64,000 bases of DNA from Closterium sp. NIES-65 (lineage: Eukaryota > Streptophyta > Zygnematophyceae > Desmidiales > Closteriaceae). Shown here piece after piece: positions 21,031 to 30,586 of the stretch (position 1 is the first letter of the stretch; each line of letters opens with the position of its first letter). Position numbers and translations under genes: made by a program. A model generated the notes under the pieces. The model saw only the letters and a program-made list of their open reading frames with translations. It searched no databases and was not told where the DNA came from. The stretch covers positions 462,501 through 526,500 of the forward strand of contig CANXME010000387.1 of NCBI GenBank assembly GCA_948144175.1, in the 5' to 3' direction.

Positions 21031-23116
21031 GAAGCTCAGCAACTAAGGCAGACGCAGCAGTGGACTCAAAGGAAGGGTCAGTGACAACAATAGCCAGGAG
21101 ACGCGTGAAAGTAGGGCTGGCACCACGAAGGGTGTCCGACTCCGGGTCAGCAAGAGCAGGAAGAGAGGAATCTGGAGGAGACAGCAAAGGGACACGCAGT
21201 GGAGTAGTGGAAGGTCGCAATGCCATCTGGTGCGTGCCTGGGACCGCAGGAGGACGCTGACGCGGAACATGACGACAAGTGCGAGTAGCACGAACAGGCG
21301 ACGCAGGACGAGACGCAGGCTCACGACGCTCAGCAAGACCTCCAGTAGGACCAGTGTAGGGAGAAGGAGCAGGCAGTGGGGAGGCCAGCTGTAATTGTGA
21401 CTCGGACTGGACAGGCGGTGGACACTCTAAGGGAGGAGCAGGACCAGTAGAGGGCGGAAGACCAAGAACCTGCTCAAATAGCGGAACGAAGTACGGCCGT
21501 GGCCGCGCAACACCTCTAGAACCAGATGGAATAGCACCAGCACCCCCAGCGTGAGCTCCAACAGCTCCAGCAACTCCACCAGCTCCTCCAGTAGCGCCAA
21601 CTCCAGCACCCACAGGAGCACCGGCTCCAGCAGCATCTCCAGCTCCAGCACCTCCAGCAGCACCTCCAGTAGCACCCCCAGCTCCAGCACCGCCAGCAGC
21701 TTCAGCTCCAGCAGGACCACCAGAAGACGAAGCAGCTCCAGCTCCAGTACCTCCAGCAGCAGACCCGGCACCGGCAGGCTCAGCACCCCTAGCTGCACCA
21801 GAGTCAACAGCTACCTCGACAGGCTCGACCGCGTCTACCTAGGACACACCTGAGGGAGCAGGACCCTCGGGGGGGGGGGGGGGGGGGGTCTACCGGGGGG
21901 GGACCTGGTGCGAGGAAGAGCGGCGGGGGGGGAAGGGGAGCAGTGCGGTAGGGGAAGAGACGGTAGTAGGGAACTGACTTGTCATATGTGACGTCTTGAG
22001 TGGACAAAACACGGTGAGAGGTGGGTTGGTAAAACTGCCAACCAGGCGCGTCAGGGGGGAAGCCAAGGAAGACGCAGGGAACAGCACGGGAGGACAGCTT
22101 GTCCGTAGACAAGTCGCAGACGAAAGCTCGAGATCCACAGACACAAAACGCAGATGCATCCCCAACCTTACCCATCCACCGCAGAGCAGGGGAGGTCTTT
22201 GGCATGGAGACCAGTGGCTGAAGGTTGATCTGATGCGCCGCGTACTGAACCGCGAACGGCCACAGAAAATGGGGGGCAGCCGCATGGATCATGGACGTAC
22301 GAGCGACGTCCATCACCATGCCAATGCGGCGCTCACCAATCCCATTTCGCTGTGGAGAGGCCGGAATTGTGAACGTCTGGCGGATGCCCTCCGCACGATA
22401 GAAGGCTCGCAGAAGGTCGGAGGAAAACTCTCCACCTTTGTCAGAGTGCAGACGCAGAACAGGAAAGTCCGAGCCGAAACACTCTCTGAGCTGGAGACGA
22501 GCAGCGCGGATCCAATCGATCAACACCTCAGTGACCTCACCCTTGCGGGGCAAGGGGAAGACTGTGGTGTAACGCGAGCAGTCGTCAACCACCAGCAAGA
22601 AGTAACGCTCATGACCCTGTCCACAGACGCGGGCGGGGCCCCACACGTCCATGTGGAGAGTGTGCTGCGGAGCCTCTGTCGCAGGAAACTCGGAGGAGTG
22701 AGGAGCTGCGCGCTGCCGTCCCTCGACGCAGGGAATGTAGGTAGGGGCAGGCCCTGGAGGAAGGGGAGGGAGGGACCTGGGGAGACCAGAGACAAGGACA
22801 CGTAAGGCCATACCTCGAATACGAGGCAGAGAGGGGTGCCTAAGGCGGTGGTGCGAGAGGAGCGTCTGGTGGGACAGGAGGCGACACGAGCAGGGGGCAG
22901 ACTCAGGACCAGACCGAGACGCTGCAGCAGACACCTGACCCGATGCAGAAACTTGACTAGGCGCAGTAACCGAAGGAGACTCAGTCGTCAGTGTGTACAG
23001 GCTCGGCCCCGGCTGACGGGTAAACGTGGCCAAGTGTCGGCGCGTCCGAGCACACGTGCAGTGGGTCACTCGCTGACTCGCAGGAGTGAACTGGTCAACC
23101 CCTCCATCCTGTAGGT
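21031..23116 (-). pseudogene. Copia linker, integrase and protease end
   Basis: The frame at 21804-23069 contains, in protein order, the protease tail, the pre-integrase HHRLRHPSLPRIRG, then integrase HMDVWGP, LLVVDDCSRYTTVFPL, LHSDKGGEFSSDLLRAF and GIGERRIGMVMDVARTSM, so Asp, Asp and Glu are kept. The linker to RT (21000-21880) is Ala/Gly-rich and shifted by a poly-G tract near 21871-21888. Confidence 0.75.
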
Positions 23117-23652
23117 CAGCACCTCTGCAGTTCCTCCTTCACGGAGGCCAGCGCGCGTCGGTCGGGAGTGGCGAACACCAGGTCGTCGACATAGACTAAG
23201 AGAAAGAACGGGGTCGTGCCACGGCGAACGAATAGTGACGGGTCAGCAGACGACGGAAAGAAGTCAAGCGCAGCAAGGGTCGAGCGAAGTGTGTCGTGCC
23301 ACTCATGTGGAGCCTGACGCAGGCCGTAGACTGGTCGGCGCAGCTGCCACTGGGTCCCACGTGGGAAAGAGCCAGTGAAGCCAGGCAGGCGACACAGCCA
23401 GATCTGCTCGTGCAGGCTCCCCTGAAGGAACGTGGTGGAAAAGTCCAAGGAGTGCAACTCGTAGTCGCGCTGTACTGCAATATGCAGCAACACCCGAAGA
23501 GTACTTATCTTCAGGGTGGGAGCGAAGGTCTGGAAGAAGTCCACTCCCTCTCGCTAACTGAAGCCTCTCGCCACATAGCGCGCCTTGAACACGGGTGGTG
23601 ATCCAGGCGGCCGCTTCACCTTGTAGAGCCACCGTCCACTGACGACGTTAGT
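23117..23652 (-). pseudogene. Copia RT fragment with intact YVDD
   Basis: Reads VKRPPGSPPVFKARYVARGF, one stop, then DFFQTFAPTLKISTLR, LDFSTTFLQGSLHEQIW, PVYGLRQAPHEWHDTL and LLVYVDDLVFATP, ending at the junction at 23117 (KEELQRC). It is a different sequence from the RT at 20183-20671, although the window layout would make both part of one element. Confidence 0.75.
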
Positions 23653-23888
23653 CTAGAGCAAAGATATCAACATCTCGCTTAGGTAAGTCTGCCCAGCGGG
23701 GGAGCTCAGGTGCATCAGGAAACAGTGTGCGCCAGGCATCATCAAGACGGGAGAAGCAACGGTAGTCGGAATGGAACTTCCCGCATGGCTGTCCAGTGCG
23801 GGGACCGGTGCGAATGACATACGGGCAGCGAACAATTGCCTTTGACGCCCCACGCTGAGCATACCACTCACGAAGCTGCTGCGGTGTA
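23653..23888 (-). pseudogene. Gag C-terminal zinc-binding region
   Basis: Translation on the minus strand gives QQLREWY, then a Cys/His cluster (RCPYV, GQPCGKFHSDYRCF) and LDDAWR, matching the region after the poly-Gly segment in the relatives at about 51450 and 60750. The upstream part of gag lies beyond the solo LTR, at 24769 onwards. Confidence 0.65.
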
Positions 23889-24763
23889 TGTTATGTGATG
23901 CTATCATTTGCATTCACGTCTGTCTGCCTCCCATCACATGTTCGTGCATTGCATGCGTGGTGTGAGCGTGTGCAAGAATTTGTGTTTTGTGCGGTTTGGA
24001 TTTTCTGAGTGTGTGTGAATGTTATTTGGCTTGAGCAGATATCTGAAGTGACTCCACTGCTCAAGATCTTTCCGACGAGCCAAGAATCGTCGCGATTGGA
24101 GCAATATCAAGAAAGTTACGAACGTTGGAGTTCGTATGCTTTCTGTACTTCGGTTGTGGCGACTATGGAGAGTTGTGGGGTTGACTCAATATGGGGTACA
24201 GACTTTTGGGGGTTGAGAAACTCGTCACTACTACTGTAGTTGCTGCCCATTGGTTGGGAGAAACCAAACCAGGTTGGCAAGTGTGGCCAAGTGGGTTGAG
24301 GTGGATGGCATGAGTTGGGAAAGTGACAAATGTGAAAGTGGGGTTGCCTATGGGGAAGGGAATTGTGTGGCATGGGGTTTCCTTGGTTGGGGAATCTCTT
24401 GGGACCTTCCCTCTCGTCCTCCTCTTCCCTCCTACCTGGTTTAGTGCTACCCTAACTCTCTTGTGTGTAACTGTGTGGAACTTGTGAGAACCATTGTGAT
24501 TGAGTTAAGCATGTGGCAGCATACCCCCTAGTGCGCCGAAAATCATAACTCGAGATTTACTCCACCATTTGATACGATTCAAATTGGGAAAGATAGCCCT
24601 GGTTACAGGCTACAACATACTCGAGTTTAAGACGATTCTAACAGTGCACTTTTCGTCGACAACGTTTCTTGTGAACTCGACGATTCTGTCCAGAATTTCA
24701 AGCCAACGATTTTGAGAAATTTAGGCTCCTAATCTTCACAGACTCGATCCTTAGTCTCTAACA
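23889..24763 (-). mobile_element. 875 bp solo LTR, copy 2 (inverted)
   Basis: On the minus strand TGTTAGAGAC to CACATAACA, with perfect 5 bp inverted ends TGTTA/TAACA. Target duplication GTGTA at 23884-23888 and 24764-24768. Same length as copy 1 (11619-12493) and alignable throughout. It splits a copia gag. Confidence 0.9.
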
Positions 24764-24768
24764 GTGTA

Positions 24769-25870
24769 AGGGTCTCGCGCGGACGCTTCTGCTGTTGCTG
24801 CTTCCTCTTACCACCTCCAGAGCCTCCCCTCTGAAAGGCTCCACCCCGACCGCCACCAGTGCCGCCGCCACCACTCCCACTACCGCCACAACCGCCGCTG
24901 CCGCCTCCACCACCACCACTCCCACGGCCGCCGCCTCCGCCGCCTCCACTCCCACTGCTACCGCTACCGCCGCCACCGACGCCTCCACTCCCGCCACTAC
25001 TCCCACCGCCACCTCCGCCACCTCCACCACCCCCGTCGCCTCCACCACCGCCCCCCCCCCTCCACCACCTCCACCACTCCTGCCGCCCCTACCCTTGCCG
25101 CTCCGGCGCTTCCCACTAGGAGCAGAAGCAGCGCCGACCTCCTCAGCACCAAGGAAGACAACAACAGCAGTAGAAGCATTGGAGGGGGTAAGGGGGGAGG
25201 AGTAACACCCCTCAAAGACGGGAGTGCGAGGAGTGCCACGAGCAGCACCTACAGCAACAATGCTCTTCTCTGCTGCAAAGAGGTGCTTCTCGAAGTCGTC
25301 GACAGTGAGGGCGGTAGGGTCGAGCGCTAGAAAGTGGTCCCTGATTGTACGAAGGGAGTCAGGGAGGCGGGTGACTAGGAAGTAGAGCGTGATGTACATC
25401 GGGGGTGGGTTCGCGGCTAAGAAATCGGCTGAGAGAGCGGCACGGTAGCGAACGTCACTAGCGCGAAGGTGGGAGATGAGGTCCTCAACTGTGGCAAAGG
25501 AGGATAGCTCAGGGAACAGGTAGGGCAGGTAAAGGCGGCTGAGAGCAGCAGTGGCAGGGGAAGAGTAGCGAGCGACTACAGCGGTGTACAGATCCTTAGC
25601 GGTCTTGTGCTGGCCGAAGTGAGCACGTTCTGCTAATGGCAGATAATTGCGAATAGTTAGGCGAGCAGCTGCGTCACGGGTCTGCCAGTGTGAACGAGAG
25701 AGGCTGTCAGCTGTGTCGGGAGGAGCAACTGAGGAGCCAGACGCATGGTCAAACAGAGAAACTCCGTCTTGAGCATCGGTCATGAGGAACAGTTGCAGGT
25801 CATCTAGCCACGTGGCGAACTCTATTGGGCGGTCGTCAAGGTCGAAGGTAAGGACATTGAGCGTAGCCAT
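24769..25870 (-). pseudogene. Copia gag (5' half of chimera)
   Basis: ATG at 25870. Reads MATLNVLTFDLDDRPIEFAT, W-DDLQLFL, then the UBN2-type helices (HFGQHKTAKDLYTAVVARYS, LPYLFPELSSF, RLPDSLRTIRDHFL) and EKSIVAVGAARGTPRTPVFEG. The C-terminal poly-Gly region (about 24850-25110) shifts frame in GGN repeats. This is the best-preserved gag of the window. It ends at the 875 bp solo LTR. Confidence 0.8.
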
Positions 25871-26598
25871 GGCTGCAGCGAGCGCACGGGCAGCAGAGAC
25901 GACGCGCGCACAGCAGAGGCAGCGCGTAGGCAGTAGAGGCGGCGAACTGGCAGGCAGAGGCGGCACGTGGGCGGCAATGGCAGGGCGCGGGCCGCAAGGG
26001 CTGCAAACTAGCGGTGCGCGGGCAGGAGCAGCAGGGCAGCAGAGCAGCAAGGCAGTAGCAGTAGCTTAGCAGCAAGAGCAGTGCACCAATAGCAGTTCAG
26101 TAACAGCACTGTAGCAACAGCAGTGTAGTAACAGCAGTGCAGTAAAAGCAGTGCAGTGACAGTAGCACAGGCGGCAGCAGGGGCAGTGCAGGTGCGCGCG
26201 CGGCAGAGCAGGTGCGCGCGGGCCTGGCGCGGGCTGTACGGGCTGCACGCGGACCTGGCGCGGGCTGTACATGCCGCACGTGGGCCTGGCGTGGGCTACA
26301 CAAGCTGCATGCGGGCTTGGCACGGGCTGTGCGGGCCGCGAGCGGGCCTTGCGCGGGTCGTACGAAGTGCGCGCGAGCATGGCGCGGGCTGCACAGGCTG
26401 CGCACGGGCCGCGCGCGGGCTGTAGGGGCGACGCGCAAGTGGCGCGCGGGCTGTGCGTGGGCTGTATGGGCTGCGCGCAGCAGGGCAGAGCAGGGCAGCG
26501 GGAAAGCGCTGGGCAGGGCAGAAAATTCGGGCAGAAAAAAAAAGGCTAACTGGCGGGCCTTTTAAAAAACGGTCCTTATAAGGACCTGCTCTATACCA
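25871..26598 (-). other. Copia leader with GC-rich repeats
   Basis: Untranslated leader between primer site and gag. It carries CAG/GCA-rich stretches near 26050-26160 and degenerate copies of GGGCCTGGCGCGGGCTGTAC at about 26205-26470. No gene. Confidence 0.7.
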
Positions 26599-26734
26599 TG
26601 TCGAGAGAGTTTAGGAGAAGTGTGTTGATTAGGTCTAGGATGGGGTACAAGCAAGAGTGTCGAGGTGAAGGCTATACCCCCTAAGGCTAGCTCCTATATA
26701 GCCTAGACAACTTAACACAGATATATATTTGACA
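26599..26734 (-). repeat. 5' LTR (136 bp)
   Basis: On the minus strand TGTCAAATATATATC to CTCTCGACA, followed by TGGTATAGAGCAGG. The internal core differs strongly from the LTR at 17430-17555. Confidence 0.8.
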
Positions 26735-26937
26735 TGCTTTGCTTTTCTTGACTGGTCTTGTGACCTCTTGTTCTCCCCCACTTTGCCTATAGGGGTGCGT
26801 CAAACTTACATGTTGCATGTTGTGTAGGCTGTAGTGGGGTAACCCATATGGGGTACAACCCAAATTAGGGTTAGTACTTGTACCCATCTTGCTACTCGTT
26901 CATTCATTCTCGCTTTCACATTCTGACAACCTTTGCG
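26735..26937 (+). mobile_element. Copia 3' end with LTR remnant
   Basis: Plus-strand copia tail: the conserved CCCCACTTTGCCTATAGGGG block and purine tract, then an LTR from about 26798 (CGTCAAAC, first base mutated) to TTCTGACA at 26937. No coding sequence precedes it; it abuts the 5' LTR at 26734. Confidence 0.65.
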
Positions 26938-27218
26938 AACATCCACATTCATTAAGAGAAACTCTTTTCAAGATGTGTGATTCTAAGCAGTTAAAAAAAT
27001 TCCCATATATAAGACTCATAAGACACCCTAAACCATCCCAAATACGAGATAACCCAAGCATTTTTTCTACTGTACGAGATAAGACATATATGTCTGCTAT
27101 CCGGGCGATGACGGTAGTATACCCTTGAAAAGTACGGTAGGCCCCAGAATGAGAGATGAGGGTGGAAGTCATGTGATCAAACATTAGCCCATGCTCTTTT
27201 CGGGCAATCACTACATTG
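26938..27218. other. Intergenic, nothing recognised
   Basis: AT-richer sequence between a copia remnant and a TRIM. No supported gene or repeat. Confidence 0.5.
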
Positions 27219-28582
27219 TCAGAATGTGTTATCTGTCTAGTCTGCAGTGGGGTACTCAATAGTGAGTACAACCCTGTTAGGGTTTGCTATATGTATCCCA
27301 TTATTTGCTAGTGAAACCCCTCTCCTGATGTTCTCTTTCTACTTGCTATTCTGACATGCGATCAGAGCGTCTACGCTCCTGGCTTGTGGGCCCACCTGCT
27401 TCCGCTGCTGTACTCTGTGTCGCGCGCCCCGTGGCGCGCGACATTTTTTCTTCCCACCACGCGCTCGGGGCGCGTGGTGGTTTTCCTGCCCGCCACGCAC
27501 CCTGGGCGCGCGCGGTGATTTCGTCGTCCGTCGCGGCACCCCCATGGACCCGTGCGCGGCTCCCCGTCGCCCGTCGCAGCGCCCCCGTCGACCCGCGCGC
27601 ACGCTCCCGTCGACCCGCGCGCTCCCCTCCGTCATCCGTCGCGACGCCCCCCGGGACCCGCACGCGGCTACCCGTCGCCCTTCACAGCGCCCCCGTCAAC
27701 CCGCGCGCCGCCCCTGGGGACCCGCGCACCCGTCCCCGTCAACCCGCGCGCCCTCCCCCCCTCCCCCGTGAACCCGCGCGTCGCCTCAGGGGACCCGCGC
27801 GCAACCTCCTCCCCGCCCCCCCCCCCCCCCCCCCCCGCCCCCTCCCCCTTCTCCTTCGCCTCTTTGCTGCACGTGCAGCCATGGGGTGGCAGGCATGGGG
27901 GTGGCGGGTGTGTGAGCCGTCCCCTGCTCCTCCTCCTCCGTCTCCCACTACTACAGCTGCCGCTGAGGGGGGTGGGTGTGTGGGAGCCGAGGGAGTGGCG
28001 CTAGGGGGGTGTCATGGGAGTGGAGCTAGGGGTGCAGCAAGGGGTGTGCGAAAGGGGTGTGGCATAGTTGGGGGAGGTTGAACGGAGGTAGCCGTTATGA
28101 CGTCAGCAGCGCCAGTAGTCCGGGGGTCACCCTTGCTCCAATAGCCCAGTGAGCCTGCTGCGCCAGTCGCGCGCGTGGGTCCGTTGCTCCAGCCGCTCAT
28201 CTTTGCCGCGGAGCCAGTGACTCCAGTAGTCCGGATACCCTTGCTTGTGTCTGGTAGCTCGTGCGCGCCGCTCCTGTTGCCCGTGTGTTTGCGGCTTCGC
28301 TCGTCGCCTCCTATCTCCACTCCTCTCACAGTCCCTCCTCCTCACCTGCCCTCTGTGACTGCCTCTAGTTTTGCTTGTGCTTGTGAACTTTTTATGCGAC
28401 TACTTGCTGTGCTGATCATACCCCACTTTGCCAATGGGGGTGTGTCAGAATGTGTTATTTGTCTAGTTTGCAGTGGGGTACTCTATAGTCAGTACAACCC
28501 TCTTAGGGTTTGCTATATGTATCCCATTGTTTGCTAGTGAAACCCCTCTCCTGCTGTTCTCTTTCTACTTGCTATTCTGAGA
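27219..28582 (+). mobile_element. TRIM-like non-autonomous LTR element 3
   Basis: LTRs of 137 and 140 bp (27219-27355 and 28443-28582) start TGTCAGAATGTGTTAT and are nearly identical. The primer site after the first LTR is TGCGATCAGAGCG. The 1.09 kb interior has no gag-pol; it has GCGCGC-rich leader repeats (27415-27790), a C-run near 27819-27836 and the ctgccgctgagggg block shared, inverted, with TRIM 1. The purine tract CAATGGGGGTG precedes the second LTR. Probable target repeats TACAT/CACAT. Confidence 0.85.
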
Positions 28583-28655
28583 CACATTTCCATATAATCT
28601 TCATTTCGTTTGTGAAGCAAACCACAAAGCATGCAACGCAACATCATCCTACACC
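28583..28655. other. 3' flank of the fucosyltransferase-like gene
   Basis: Short stretch between TRIM 3 and the hAT-like element. It ends in CCTACACC, the first copy of the hAT target duplication, so it continues the sequence that originally followed the stop codon at 30587. Confidence 0.6.
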
Positions 28656-30585
28656 CAGGGCCTCAAATTGGTTTTTTGGGTACCCTGAGCACTCAGTATC
28701 CGTAGGAGGGTAACACTGATTTTCAGTGTCGTCTACCGGTAGTGTGAAACACTGATTTTGCAGGGTTGTTAGAAATAAAACGCTGATCCATCAGGGTTTT
28801 CTAAAAGTTCAACACCAGGGCCCTATATTCGTTTTGGACCAGGCTGATGCATCAGCGTTGGTCCATAAAAAAAGGCTGCTGATCAGCGTTACCTAGCAAA
28901 AATACGCTGAAAAATCAGTGTTGCTGCAAAAAGAAAGGCTGTTTTTTTATTTCTGTTATTCTTTCTTGTTAAGGTGAAGTACACACCTTTAATACTGCAT
29001 GGTTCATTTTGCAAGTAGTAGCGAGTTCTGGTAAACACTGCGCGAGAGAAGCAAGTGGGTGCGAGAGAAGCAAGTGGGTGCGATAGGGGCAGGTGGGCTG
29101 CGGGGAGGAGCAGGAGAGGCAGGTGGACCCGGGGGGAGGGGAGGTGGGGGAGAAGCGGGTAGGTTGGGTTGGGAGACGCGGGCTGGGGGAAGAAACAAGG
29201 TGGGCAGGGCTGAGAAAGGGGAGGGCTTGGGAGGGGAAATGTGCGACCAGTACGGGCGAGAAATTGAGGTGGTTGGGGGGTGGCGCGAGAGAATCGGGGG
29301 GGCGGTAGGTGTTGGGAACAATAAGTCTTAAAACGCCTTTGTCGTGTTGAAGCTCAGGACTCAAAGCGAAGCAGTCCAAATCGAAGCATCGCGAGTCAAC
29401 CCTCGGAGGTTGGGGTAACCGCCTGGAGGTTACGCGAAGGTCAAAGGTCAGCGACCTTTGACTTGACCAATACAGCGCGACAGCAAGGACACAGAACTGA
29501 CTCGACATTGAGCAGTTGCCCGAGTCGCACTGTATCGAATCGCAATAGCAAGACAGTTATCTTATCTATTCGTATTCCTTGTACTCTTATATAAAGCCTT
29601 GTACTTGCTTGTTTTAATCAACTTACTTTGCCCTCACATACCAGCGCAAGGTGGTTCAAGATCTTTTATTCAACGCTTCCGCTATTACAAATCCTACCCA
29701 GACTTTAACTCTACAAAGATCCCTAGGGCTTATCAGCCCAACAGTAGGGACATTTCAGGGATTTAGCAAGGGTCTCGGTTGTAGACTACAGGATCAGCGT
29801 ATACTCACCAAAGAAGTCTGAAAAAACACACAAGGTACAAATAAAGTGGCTGGAAAATCAGCCCAAGTACATAATAAAAAACTTCTGATTCAGCCTAGGG
29901 TATAAAAAAAAGCCTGATTTAATGCTGAATCAGCATAAAAAGGCTGATATCTAGGGCTCTGTTCAACACTGATCAGCATAGTTGCTTATACCGGTATGCT
30001 GTCATAACACAGCGAATCAGACTGCCCTTACTTCACAATTCCCAAATTCGGCCAGAGTTTTGCTATTTACGTGTTTGATTGGTCAGAAATCTTGTCTGAC
30101 CAATCGGATAGGACGACTGTTAACGATTATTTCTGATCTCTGGTTGTGTACTTGACCAATGATTCGGACTTTGTTCGTCACAGCAGATTCGCCCTGACGG
30201 CAAATTCGACCTCGCAGTCGTTTCGCGCTGTCGCAGCACAGCAAATTCGCCCAATCACAGCAGATTTGCCCCGACACAGCAGCATATTCGCCTCTCACAC
30301 AAGAGATTCGCCCTGTCAGAGCATGTTTCGCCAGAAATCCCTTTGCTGCACGGTACTACACGGTGACGGCGCGCCAAAAGTTTACGGTTTCAGGGTAGAC
30401 CCCGATACAACACTGACTCGTCAGTGTCCTCAAACACAAAACACTGGAAAATCAGAGTTCGAAATTAAAAAACACTGAAAGATCAGGGTCGTTTAAAAAC
30501 AAAGGCTGGTGCATCAGGGTCATGATACAAAATGGGGGTCAAACTTCAGGAATTCGGGGTAAAATTCCTGACTTCTGAGGCCCTG
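28656..30585. mobile_element. hAT-like non-autonomous DNA transposon
   Basis: A 1930 bp element with 10 bp perfect terminal inverted repeats (CAGGGCCTCA) flanked by a perfect 8 bp duplication CCTACACC (28648-28655 and 30586-30593). CAGGG ends and 8 bp duplications are hAT traits. No transposase frame is present. Both ends hold many short imperfect palindromes of the form GCTGATnnATCAGnGTT, probably subterminal binding sites. A solo LTR is nested at 29310-29743. Confidence 0.85.
29310..29743 (+). mobile_element. 434 bp solo LTR inside the hAT-like element
   Basis: TGTTGGGAACAAT to CAGCCCAACA with 7 bp inverted ends (TGTTGGG/CCCAACA) and a 5 bp duplication GTAGG (29305-29309 and 29744-29748). 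A TATATAAAG box at about 29589-29597 fits an LTR promoter. No internal element remains, and no other copy of this LTR is in the window. Orientation is taken from the TATA box. Confidence 0.85.
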
Positions 30586-30586
30586 C

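Larger units (their letters stand above)
17430..23116 (-). mobile_element. Copia element, 3' part of a chimera
   Basis: Short-LTR copia (about 126 bp LTR) on the minus strand. Reading leftward from 23116: end of protease, integrase, linker, RT, RNase H, polypurine tract (TATGGGGGTG), 3' LTR. It is interrupted by a TRIM (18254-19516) and a tRNA-like tandem repeat (19837-20182). At 23116/23117 it switches to a different copia copy in the middle of the protease region. Confidence 0.75.
23117..26734 (-). mobile_element. Copia element, 5' part of a chimera
   Basis: Minus strand: 5' LTR (26599-26734), primer site TGGTATAGAGCAGG, leader, gag, knuckle region, then RT directly. Protease and integrase are missing between about 23653 and the RT. 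A solo LTR interrupts it at 23889-24763. Its LTR is clearly different from the 3' LTR at 17430, so the two halves come from different copies. Confidence 0.7.
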
